A DNA stretch of 8,069 nucleotides, taken from the NCBI GenBank assembly GCA_027371665.1, contig DAHXMP010000392.1:1-8069 (forward strand), given 5' to 3'. This document shows, in pieces, positions 1 to 6,494 of this stretch. This stretch comes from Bacteroidota bacterium (GTDB lineage: Bacteria; Bacteroidota; Ignavibacteria; Kapaibacteriales; UBA2268). The notes under the pieces were generated by a model. The model was given only the letters and a program-made list of their open reading frames with translations. It was not told where the DNA came from and did not search any database. The position numbers were made by a program, and so were the translations under genes. Each line of letters starts with the position of its first letter. The stretch's first letter is position 1.

Positions 1-876
1 TCTTATATTAAAACTACCGGCAGCGGAACGAATGAAATCGGGCTTAAAAAATGCGCGAGCGTTTTCGATTCCCTTGGAAAATTTTCTCCTTCTTATGATG
101 AAACCGCAACTGATACAATATCTGCTGATAACGTTATTATATGCATAGGACAGCAGTCAGGGGTTGAAATTCAGAATGACAATGCTGTCAATACTTGTAT
201 GACAAATGGACTAATCAAGACAAATATGGTTACATATGAAACAGGTGTCAAAGGTGTTTATGCAGGCGGCGACATTGTTTCAGGCCCTAAATCGGTTATC
301 GAAGCAGTTGGGACAGGAAGAAAGGCAGCCCGTTCAATAGACTTGTATCTCGGAGGCGACGGAATTATCGAAAGCGTCGAAGGATTGAATAAAGAGTACG
401 ATATGTTCACCGGAAGAAACGAAGGTTTTACAAGCCTTCAAAGGACTGCTCCCAAATTTGAGGATGCCGGTGAAAGAACCTGCAATTTTGAACCATACGA
501 ATATACATATTCGGAAGAAGAAGCCATAGCGGAATCATTCAGGTGTCTTCAGTGCGATTTGAGGCTGCATCTAAGGCATAATCCCCTTCCACCGGAAAAA
601 TTTCTCAAATTTGTACCCGAGCTTTTTGACAATGTGCCTCAGCTTGAAGGCGTGGTTCAGTTATACGATGACAATAAAGAAGTGTTTGCGATTAAAGGCA
701 GTGATAATATAAAGAAATCTTTGCTCGAAATGTATGAAAGCGGAAAAACCGCTTCCTATTTTGAATATGAGCTCGACCCGATGTTTACGAAACGTGAAAG
801 CGAATTGCTTCAGCAGTTTCTCCAGAAACACGGCAAACTGCCCGATTCAGGCGACGAGCTCGATGATTTGTTTTAG
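1..876 (+). CDS. GltD/BzdV-like FAD-dependent NAD(P)H oxidoreductase, C-terminal part (5' truncated by window edge)
   Basis: The reading frame is open from base 1 to the TAG at 874-876, so the gene begins upstream of the window; the ATG at 199 is internal. Visible are the end of the pyridine-nucleotide-disulfide oxidoreductase fold: ADNVIICIGQ (about 127-156) and the FAD-binding segment GVYAGGDIVSGP (253-288), followed by EAVGTGRKAA. This pattern is typical of the glutamate synthase small subunit (GltD) superfamily. After this comes a CLQCDLR motif (544-564), a cysteine pair seen in GltD-like electron-transfer proteins of anaerobes such as BzdV-type proteins. The last 90 or so residues (about 600-873) form an extra domain ending in an acidic DELDDLF tail. 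The likely role is moving electrons between NAD(P)H and ferredoxin or a partner iron-sulfur enzyme in the cytoplasm. The partner is not shown by the sequence; the BcrB-like protein encoded downstream is a candidate. Dedicated glutamate synthesis is less likely because no GltB-type large subunit is present here. Confidence 0.86.
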   Translation, partial: SYIKTTGSGTNEIGLKKCASVFDSLGKFSPSYDETATDTISADNVIICIGQQSGVEIQNDNAVNTCMTNGLIKTNMVTYETGVKGVYAGGDIVSGPKSVIEAVGTGRKAARSIDLYLGGDGIIESVEGLNKEYDMFTGRNEGFTSLQRTAPKFEDAGERTCNFEPYEYTYSEEEAIAESFRCLQCDLRLHLRHNPLPPEKFLKFVPELFDNVPQLEGVVQLYDDNKEVFAIKGSDNIKKSLLEMYESGKTASYFEYELDPMFTKRESELLQQFLQKHGKLPDSGDELDDLF

Positions 877-898
877 AAATTTATATATATAAAGATAT

Positions 899-1102
899 AT
901 GAAAAAAACGGATTGGATTAAAAGGAATGTAGTCGAGGAGCCCCGTTTGAGCGAACTTGTAGATTTATACAAGGAGCTTGGCTTCGAGGTTAAGCTCGAG
1001 AGCTATCAACCCGGCTGTGATATGCCGGAAGACTGCAATTCCTGTATGATGGAAAACCTGGAAAAGTATAAAGTAATTTATACGAGAAAAATTACTGAAT
1101 GA
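899..1102 (+). CDS. Small cysteine-containing protein of unknown function (67 aa)
   Basis: I do not recognise a named family. The protein is small, soluble and charged, with no signal peptide or membrane segment. Residues about 12-35 look helical, with the segment LVDLYKELGFEVKLE. A cysteine cluster follows: C40, then C46 and C49 in EDCNSCM, and the protein ends in YKVIYTRK. The CxxC spacing plus an extra cysteine could bind a metal or a small iron-sulfur centre, or take part in thiol exchange; this is inference. It sits 22 bp after the flavoprotein gene and 21 bp before the acyl-CoA ligase gene, both on the same strand, so it is probably co-transcribed and may assist one of them. There is no clear ribosome binding site before the ATG. 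The reading frame is supported by codon use like its neighbours and by its fit between two genes without overlap. Confidence 0.72.
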   Translation: MKKTDWIKRNVVEEPRLSELVDLYKELGFEVKLESYQPGCDMPEDCNSCMMENLEKYKVIYTRKITE

Positions 1103-1123
1103 TATAAATTTGGGAAGCAGACG

Positions 1124-3199
1124 ATGCTTGATTCTTTATTTAAACCGAGGGCTGTTGCACTTATAGGTGCTTCGACCAAAGAACTTTCTATCGGAAATGT
1201 TATAATTAAAAATCTACGTAGATTCGATTATAAGGGTACAATCTATCCCATAAATCCAAAAGCTCCCGAAATCAGGGGTATAAAAGCATATCCTTCAATC
1301 TTAGACGTGCCCGGCGATGTTGATGTTTGCCATATCGTAATTCCTCCTGAAATGGTTCCGCAGGCAGTCGAGGATTGCGGTAAAAAAGGCGTGAAAAATG
1401 TAATAATCAATACCGCAGGTTTTAAAGAAATGGGTGCTGAAGGAGAGGCTTTACAAAACGATTTCGTCGAAAGAGGGAAAAAGTTCGGTGTCAGAATTTT
1501 CGGGCCTAACTGCCAGGGCATAATCAACACAGACCCTGAGTTTAAGGCGTACTGTGATTTTACTTTTACTTATCCCAAGCCCGGGCATATCTCGATTGTT
1601 GCCCAGAGCGGAGGTGTTGGAGCAGTTATCATGCAGAACTTCTTCGACCTCGATGTCGGAATGAGGATGTACGCATCGAACGGCAATGCCTGCGATATTT
1701 CTATACCGGAGATAATCCGTTATTGGGGCAATGATGATGAGACGCGTGTTATCGTGCTTTACGTCGAAAGCCTCGATGACCCGAAATATTTCATGGATGT
1801 GGCTTACGAAGTTGCAGCTAAGAAACCTATTCTTGCTATGAATGCCGGTAGGACTGAGGAAGGAGCAAAGGCTGCCACTTCTCATACAGGAGGACTTGCA
1901 GGAGGGAAAGCAACGGATTTGATTTTCAGGAAAACGGGAATTCTTGCATTCGACGATGCTCAGGAAATGTGCCAGGCGGCTGTTGCTTTTGCTTCACAGC
2001 CTATACCGCGGGGCAAAAGAGTAGGCATGATAACGAACACAGGAGGCCCTGCAATTATTGCGACTGATACTCTCGTCGAGGGAGGATTGGAAATTCCCCC
2101 ATTATCGGAAAGAGCCGAAAAAGTTTTAAAAGAGACAATGTTTGCTTCGGCGTCAATCAATAACCCGATTGATGTCGTTGCTACTGCAGGTGCACCTCAG
2201 TTCCGCAGTGCTGTTGATGTAATGATGGACGAGGAGCAGATTGACAGCGTATATATAAATTTCGTAACACCACCGTTCGTTGACTGCGAAAGCGTTGCGA
2301 GGGAATTAGCCGAAGTCAGCAAACATAAAAGGAAGCCTATTATATGCAATTACATGACAGATAAACCTCAATGGCTTGAAACCACAAAAATTTTGAATGA
2401 GGGTGGAATTCCCTGCTATGATTTCCCGGGTACTGCAGCGAAAGCATTAGTGGCTCTAAGCAAATACCATGAATTGCGGAGCAGGGCAAAAGGCAATGTA
2501 AGAAACTTCAGAGATGTTGATAAAGGAAAAGCCGAAGCCATAATAAATGGTGCTGAAAAATCAGGCATCGGGATTCTTTCCGCTTCCGATGTGTATAATA
2601 TTCTGGATGCCTATAAGATACCCTCAGCATCATGGAAAATAGTATCATCAACCGATAATGCCGTTGCTGCGGCTGAGAGTTTAGGTTATCCTGTCGTCAT
2701 TAAGGCTGATTCTCCGAAGATTATCCATAAAAGTGATGCAGGAGCTGTAGCAGTGAATTTGAAAAACAGCGATGAAGTCCGCCGGGCTGCAACCGAGATG
2801 GAAAAGAAACTATCCGGCAAAAAGTTCAACTTCTTCGTTCAGAAATTTCTGACCGGAGGAAAGGAATTAATTATCGGGGCAAAGGCGGAAGCCAACCTCG
2901 GGCATTTGGTTATGTTCGGCATGGGCGGCATATATGTCGAAATTCTTAAGGATGTATCATTTGAGCTGGCACCTGTTACGGACACTGAAGCGAATGAAAT
3001 GATTAATTCTATAAAGATGGCTCCACTTCTTAAAGGTGTCAGAGGCCAAAAAGGAATTTTTATCAAAGGTGCCGTCGAAATTCTTGAACGTATTTCGCAA
3101 TTGGTTTCGGATGTTCCTGCAATCCAGGAACTGGATTTGAATCCTCTGTTTGCTTTTGAAGACAAAATTGTTGCCGTCGATGCACGAATAAAAATTTAG
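1124..3199 (+). CDS. Acyl-CoA synthetase (ADP-forming), fused alpha-beta type
   Basis: This 691-residue protein has the full length of the fused acetate--CoA ligase (ADP-forming) family (COG1042). The reaction is acid + CoA + ATP to acyl-CoA + ADP + Pi, reversible and often used to make ATP. Domains in order: CoA-binding Rossmann domain (about 5-130, with VALIGAS near residue 12), succinyl-CoA-ligase-like domains (about 145-450, with IVAQSGGVGA and SHTGGLAGG), and a C-terminal ATP-grasp domain (about 475-691). Catalytic residues are present: H254 in SHTGG and E215 in YVESLDD, with the same 39-residue spacing as His257 and Glu218 in the alpha subunit of the Pyrococcus enzyme. H535 in IIHKSDAG matches the second phosphohistidine of the beta subunit. 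The acid substrate cannot be read from the sequence; its neighbours suggest an aromatic, branched or 2-hydroxy acid. A GGGAAG stretch 6 bp before the ATG is a weak ribosome site. The protein is cytoplasmic. Confidence 0.94.
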   Translation: MLDSLFKPRAVALIGASTKELSIGNVIIKNLRRFDYKGTIYPINPKAPEIRGIKAYPSILDVPGDVDVCHIVIPPEMVPQAVEDCGKKGVKNVIINTAGFKEMGAEGEALQNDFVERGKKFGVRIFGPNCQGIINTDPEFKAYCDFTFTYPKPGHISIVAQSGGVGAVIMQNFFDLDVGMRMYASNGNACDISIPEIIRYWGNDDETRVIVLYVESLDDPKYFMDVAYEVAAKKPILAMNAGRTEEGAKAATSHTGGLAGGKATDLIFRKTGILAFDDAQEMCQAAVAFASQPIPRGKRVGMITNTGGPAIIATDTLVEGGLEIPPLSERAEKVLKETMFASASINNPIDVVATAGAPQFRSAVDVMMDEEQIDSVYINFVTPPFVDCESVARELAEVSKHKRKPIICNYMTDKPQWLETTKILNEGGIPCYDFPGTAAKALVALSKYHELRSRAKGNVRNFRDVDKGKAEAIINGAEKSGIGILSASDVYNILDAYKIPSASWKIVSSTDNAVAAAESLGYPVVIKADSPKIIHKSDAGAVAVNLKNSDEVRRAATEMEKKLSGKKFNFFVQKFLTGGKELIIGAKAEANLGHLVMFGMGGIYVEILKDVSFELAPVTDTEANEMINSIKMAPLLKGVRGQKGIFIKGAVEILERISQLVSDVPAIQELDLNPLFAFEDKIVAVDARIKI

Positions 3200-3210
3200 A
3201 TAGAGAAAGA

Positions 3211-3215
3211 AAGGA
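3211..3215 (+). promoter_or_regulatory. Ribosome binding site that decides the start of the dehydratase/reductase subunit
   Basis: AAGGA lies 5 bp before the ATG at 3221. The alternative in-frame ATG at 3215 overlaps this motif and would have no correctly spaced site. This is the clearest Shine-Dalgarno sequence in the window; the other starts have weak or no such sites. Confidence 0.5.
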
Positions 3216-3220
3216 TGGTT

Positions 3221-4423
3221 ATGCACAAGATAGAGTCAGCAAAGCTTTTAAAAGATGTTATGACAAATTATTTCCTCGGGATGGGGGATAAAACCAAAAA
3301 GTACGCATGGTGTACGAGCGTTGGTCCTGCAGAGTTGCTGAGAAGTTTTGGCTTCGAGGTCCACTTTCCGGAAAATCACGGGGCATTGCTCGGCACAACG
3401 AGGACATCGGGCGATTTTATTCCTGTTGCTTCCAAACTCGGCTATTCGAGCGATATTTGCTCTTACCTGACAAGCGACATCGGTTCTTACCTGAGTAAAA
3501 ACACTCCGCTGACAAAGCATTACGGGCTTGAAGGAGTGCCAAAGCCGTCTGTCCTCGTATATAATACAAACCAATGCCGCGAGGTACAGGACTGGCTTTC
3601 ATTTTATTCACGGGAGTTTGACTGCCCAATGGTCGGAGTGCAATCGCCCCGCTATCTCGACGAAGTAAAAAAAGCGGACATAGATAATGTAACATACCAG
3701 TTTAAGGCTATGCTTCCCGTTCTCGAGGAAGTATCAGGAAATAAATTTGATATTGACAGGTTTCGTGAGACCTTAAAGTTAAGCAAGGAAGCAACTTTTT
3801 TGTGGAAGAGATGTTTGGAAACAGCAAAAAATATTCCGGCACCAATAAGCTTTTTTGACAGTACGATTCATATGGGACCAATTGTCGTGTTGAGAGGGAC
3901 AGAGGAAGCGAAACATTATTACGAGGCTTTGCTTAACGAGCTTGAAGGGCATGTAAAAGATGCTTCAGGAATTATCGGGAAAGAGGATTTAAGAATTTAT
4001 TGGGAAGGGATGCCGATTTGGGGCAAGCTGAGATTTATGTCTGAACTGTTTGCAAAAAACAATGCCGCAGTGGTTGCATCCACTTATTGCAATAGCTGGA
4101 TATTCGACGATTTCGACGAAAACGAACCTTTTGAATCATCCGCCCTGGCTTATTCGACAATCTTTATAAATACAAGCGAGAAGACCAAAACAGAAAGAAT
4201 GAAAAACCTGATAAATGAATACAAAATTGACGGTGTGGTTTTCCATGATTCGAAAACCTGCTTCAATAATACGAATTCACGCTTCGGGATGCCGCAGAGA
4301 TTAAAGGATGAGACAGGTGTAGAGACATTGGTAATCGAAGGCGATTTGTGCGACCTGAGATTTTTTTCCGAAGCACAATCAACGACTAAAATAGAAACAT
4401 TTATAGAACAGATGAAAAAATAA
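3221..4423 (+). CDS. Benzoyl-CoA reductase/2-hydroxyacyl-CoA dehydratase family subunit (BcrB/BzdO/HgdB-like)
   Basis: The protein (400 aa from this start) belongs to the HGD-D family, whose members bind a [4Fe-4S] cluster and catalyse radical reduction of benzoyl-CoA or dehydration of 2-hydroxyacyl-CoA. Characteristic stretches are WCTSVGPAELLRSFGFEV near the N-terminus, FPENHGALLGTTR, DICSYLTSDIGSYL, VVASTYCNSW and the C-terminal KTCFNNTNSRFGMPQR followed by VIEGDLCDLR. Cysteines C31, C290 and C347 (C119 in TNQC as a further option) are likely cluster ligands. The overall pattern resembles BcrB/BzdO-type subunits more than classical HgdA/HgdB. Such proteins normally pair with a second homologous subunit and an ATP-dependent activator, neither of which is in the window. 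The ATG at 3221 is preferred over 3215 because AAGGA lies 5 bp before it but abuts the earlier ATG. Its stop overlaps the next start (TAATG), suggesting translational coupling. Exact substrate and reaction are not determined. Confidence 0.88.
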   Translation: MHKIESAKLLKDVMTNYFLGMGDKTKKYAWCTSVGPAELLRSFGFEVHFPENHGALLGTTRTSGDFIPVASKLGYSSDICSYLTSDIGSYLSKNTPLTKHYGLEGVPKPSVLVYNTNQCREVQDWLSFYSREFDCPMVGVQSPRYLDEVKKADIDNVTYQFKAMLPVLEEVSGNKFDIDRFRETLKLSKEATFLWKRCLETAKNIPAPISFFDSTIHMGPIVVLRGTEEAKHYYEALLNELEGHVKDASGIIGKEDLRIYWEGMPIWGKLRFMSELFAKNNAAVVASTYCNSWIFDDFDENEPFESSALAYSTIFINTSEKTKTERMKNLINEYKIDGVVFHDSKTCFNNTNSRFGMPQRLKDETGVETLVIEGDLCDLRFFSEAQSTTKIETFIEQMKK

Positions 4424-5370
4424 TGGAAAACGGAAAACCTAAAATCGGAATCATAGGCTTGGGGCCTGTCGGGCTAATCCTTGCGGTACATTTTAAGGAA
4501 GCCGGATGCGAGGTGGCTATCTGCGATTATGACAAAGACAAAATGAACCTGATTCGCAATCATGGAATAGAGCTTATAGGTGCAATAAAAAAATTATTAT
4601 TCTTCCAGTATAATTATTCATCGGTAACCGAGCTTTTAGACCATGACGTTGATATATTAATAAGTGCCGTAAAATCATACCGCGTTGACAAACTCCTAAG
4701 CCAGGTAGAAAAGTATAAGCATAACCTGCATCTTTTGTGTGCACAAAACGGAATTGACATATCGCAGACATATACGAGCCATTTCAGCGAATCGCAGATT
4801 CTCAGGCTTGTTATAAATTTTGCGGGAGTGCTTCATGCCCCAAATACCGTTAATGTTACATTTTTCAATCCGCCGAATTACATTGCCTCTATCAATGACA
4901 CTCAATCGGCGATGTCTGAAAAGATTGCATCATTACTTACGAGTGTCGGTTTAACGACTGAAAGCATTGATTCTTTCTCGATTACAAGCCACGTATGGAA
5001 AAAAACAATTCTTATTGCTTCGATTTCCGCATTATGCGGTATTTCTAATCTTACTGTGAAAGAGGCAATAGCTAATTCAGATACAATGGAGATTGTCGAG
5101 CAGATTATCATGGAATGTAACGATGTGGCAAAAGCCGAAGGAATAAAATTCGGCGATAATTTCGTTAAACTGATGATTAGGGAGCTGAAACAATCCGGAG
5201 ACCATTTCCCGTCTCTCGCAGTTGACCTACTTAATAACAGGGAAACAGAGATTGATTATTCCAACGGCAAAATTGTCGAATATGGAAGAAAACATTATAT
5301 ACAAACACCGCTTAACCTGATTTTTACGAACCTGGTTAAAGCTATGACTAAAAAAAATAATAATCATTGA
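4423..5370 (+). CDS. Ketopantoate-reductase-family (ApbA/PanE-like) 2-oxoacid dehydrogenase, copy 1
   Basis: This 315-residue protein has the length and layout of the ketopantoate reductase family: N-terminal Rossmann domain with GLGPVG (residues 12-17) and a C-terminal helical domain. Residues matching the PanE active site are present: N109 in AQNG, K194 in VWKKT, the serine in HFPSLAVDL, and E276 in TEIDY. Strand beta-2 ends in an acidic residue (D35 in AICDYD), which usually favours NADH over the NADPH used by true PanE. The family also contains NAD-dependent D-2-hydroxyacid dehydrogenases such as the Enterococcus D-mandelate dehydrogenase, so reduction of a 2-oxoacid to a 2-hydroxyacid is a reasonable call. 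Pantothenate synthesis is less likely given two copies and no pan genes nearby. The start overlaps the upstream stop by one base (TAATG), with no ribosome site of its own. The protein is clearly paralogous to the one at 6495-7451. Confidence 0.87.
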   Translation: MENGKPKIGIIGLGPVGLILAVHFKEAGCEVAICDYDKDKMNLIRNHGIELIGAIKKLLFFQYNYSSVTELLDHDVDILISAVKSYRVDKLLSQVEKYKHNLHLLCAQNGIDISQTYTSHFSESQILRLVINFAGVLHAPNTVNVTFFNPPNYIASINDTQSAMSEKIASLLTSVGLTTESIDSFSITSHVWKKTILIASISALCGISNLTVKEAIANSDTMEIVEQIIMECNDVAKAEGIKFGDNFVKLMIRELKQSGDHFPSLAVDLLNNRETEIDYSNGKIVEYGRKHYIQTPLNLIFTNLVKAMTKKNNNH

Positions 5371-5377
5371 AATTAAA

Positions 5378-6463
5378 ATGTCCCTTATACCACAACATAT
5401 TCTCGATTTACAGCCCTACGTCCCGGGAAGAACTATTGATGAAATCAAGCGGGCCTACGGGATAAACAGGGTAATAAAGCTTGCATCGAATGAGAATCCT
5501 CTTGGTGTTTCTCCGCAGGCTGTCCAGGCGATGATTGCCTCGATGCATGAAATCAACCGTTATCCAGACATATCAAGTTTTCTTTTAAGAGAAAAACTTT
5601 CCGAAATGTTTAATGTAAATAGTGATGCAATAATTACAGGCCATGGCTCGGAAGCAATAATGCAGGCTGCCGTGAGAACGTTTTTGACTAATGGCGATGA
5701 AGTAATTACATGCAAAGGAACATTTGTCGGCTTTTATGTTATGGTGAATGCTTGTGGAATAAAAATGATTCTCGTTCCCCTGAAAGAATACAAATTCGAT
5801 TTGAACATAATTGCCGATGCTATAACACCGAAAACAAAAATTATTTATCTTGCTAATCCGAACAGCCCTACCGGCACATTTTTTCATAAAGATGAATTTG
5901 ATGATTTTATGAATAATTTGCCTGAAGGAATTATTGTTATTGTTGATGAAGCGTATTTTGAATTTGTTAAAGGGAACAGTTTATTTCCGGATTCATTAGA
6001 CTATAAATTGGATAATGTAATAACGCTGAGGACATTTTCAAAAGCTTATGGATTGGCAGGAATACGTCTGGGTTATGGTTTCGGGAAACCCGAGCTGATT
6101 GAACATATCCATAAAGTAAGGCTTCCTTTCGAACCGGGGGTACCTTCGCAGGCAGCAGGTGTGGCAGCCTTGAACGATAAACAATTTCTCGATTATTATC
6201 TTGAATTAAACAACAAAGGAAAAGAATTTTTCTATTCACTCTATGACAGGCTCGGCATTGAATATGTTAAATCCGAAACAAATTTTGTAATGAGCATCTT
6301 CGATTCTGAAGACATGGTGAATAAATTATCCGAGAAACTTTTAAGGAAAGGAGTCATTGTAAGGCCCTTGCGTCCTTTCGGATTGCCTCACTGCATTAGA
6401 GTTACAGTCGGCTTGCAGGAGGAGAACGAATTTTATGCAAAAGCACTGGAAGAAGTATTGTAA
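5378..6463 (+). CDS. hisC: HisC-type PLP-dependent aminotransferase (histidinol-phosphate/aromatic amino acid aminotransferase family)
   Basis: The 361-residue protein has normal HisC length and fold type I aminotransferase motifs. KLASNENPLG lies near the N-terminus, followed by GHGSEAI for phosphate contact. ANPNSPTGT carries N160 and N162, VDEAYFEF carries D190 and Y193, and TFSKAYGLAG carries the PLP lysine K222 with R230 following in GIRLGYG. The C-terminal RVTVG carries the carboxylate-binding R341. The family converts histidinol phosphate to imidazole acetol phosphate with 2-oxoglutarate, but many members also transaminate phenylalanine, tyrosine or other amino acids. No other histidine gene is visible. 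The gene sits between two 2-oxoacid-dehydrogenase-like genes (7 bp and 31 bp gaps), so an amino acid to 2-oxoacid step linked to those reductases is the better guess. There is no clear ribosome binding site before the ATG. The family is certain; the substrate is not. Confidence 0.9.
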   Translation: MSLIPQHILDLQPYVPGRTIDEIKRAYGINRVIKLASNENPLGVSPQAVQAMIASMHEINRYPDISSFLLREKLSEMFNVNSDAIITGHGSEAIMQAAVRTFLTNGDEVITCKGTFVGFYVMVNACGIKMILVPLKEYKFDLNIIADAITPKTKIIYLANPNSPTGTFFHKDEFDDFMNNLPEGIIVIVDEAYFEFVKGNSLFPDSLDYKLDNVITLRTFSKAYGLAGIRLGYGFGKPELIEHIHKVRLPFEPGVPSQAAGVAALNDKQFLDYYLELNNKGKEFFYSLYDRLGIEYVKSETNFVMSIFDSEDMVNKLSEKLLRKGVIVRPLRPFGLPHCIRVTVGLQEENEFYAKALEEVL

Positions 6464-6494
6464 ATAATTTGTTATAAAATAGAATTAACGTGAA

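Noticed and set aside
199..876. A complete 225-residue protein starting at ATG 199
   Set aside because: The same frame is open back to base 1 and encodes conserved oxidoreductase sequence, so this ATG is internal and the gene is cut by the window edge.
877..898. AT-rich run before the small protein as a promoter
   Set aside because: The 22 bp gap is too short for a full -35/-10 promoter and the TATATATATA run is not distinctive in AT-rich DNA.
1451..1885. 144-codon open frame on the minus strand inside the acyl-CoA ligase gene
   Set aside because: It lies wholly within a strongly supported family member on the other strand, has no recognisable motif and reads as a codon-bias shadow.
3248..3574. 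108-codon open frame on the minus strand inside the BcrB-like gene
   Set aside because: It is fully covered by a conserved gene, is rich in Cys and Arg as expected from reverse-complement translation, and has no ribosome site.
4423..5370. Pantothenate biosynthesis gene panE
   Set aside because: There are two paralogous copies, an acidic NADH-type residue, and no panB, panC or panD nearby; the family name alone does not support the role.
5585..5887. 100-codon minus-strand open frame within the aminotransferase gene
   Set aside because: It overlaps the conserved PLP enzyme and has no family features.
5378..6463. Part of a histidine biosynthesis operon
   Set aside because: The family matches HisC but no other his gene is adjacent; the neighbours are 2-oxoacid-dehydrogenase-like genes.
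6464..6494. Terminator or promoter between the aminotransferase and the second dehydrogenase
   Set aside because: No stable G+C-rich hairpin with a T run is visible, and a TATAAAAT-like stretch lacks a convincing partner box.
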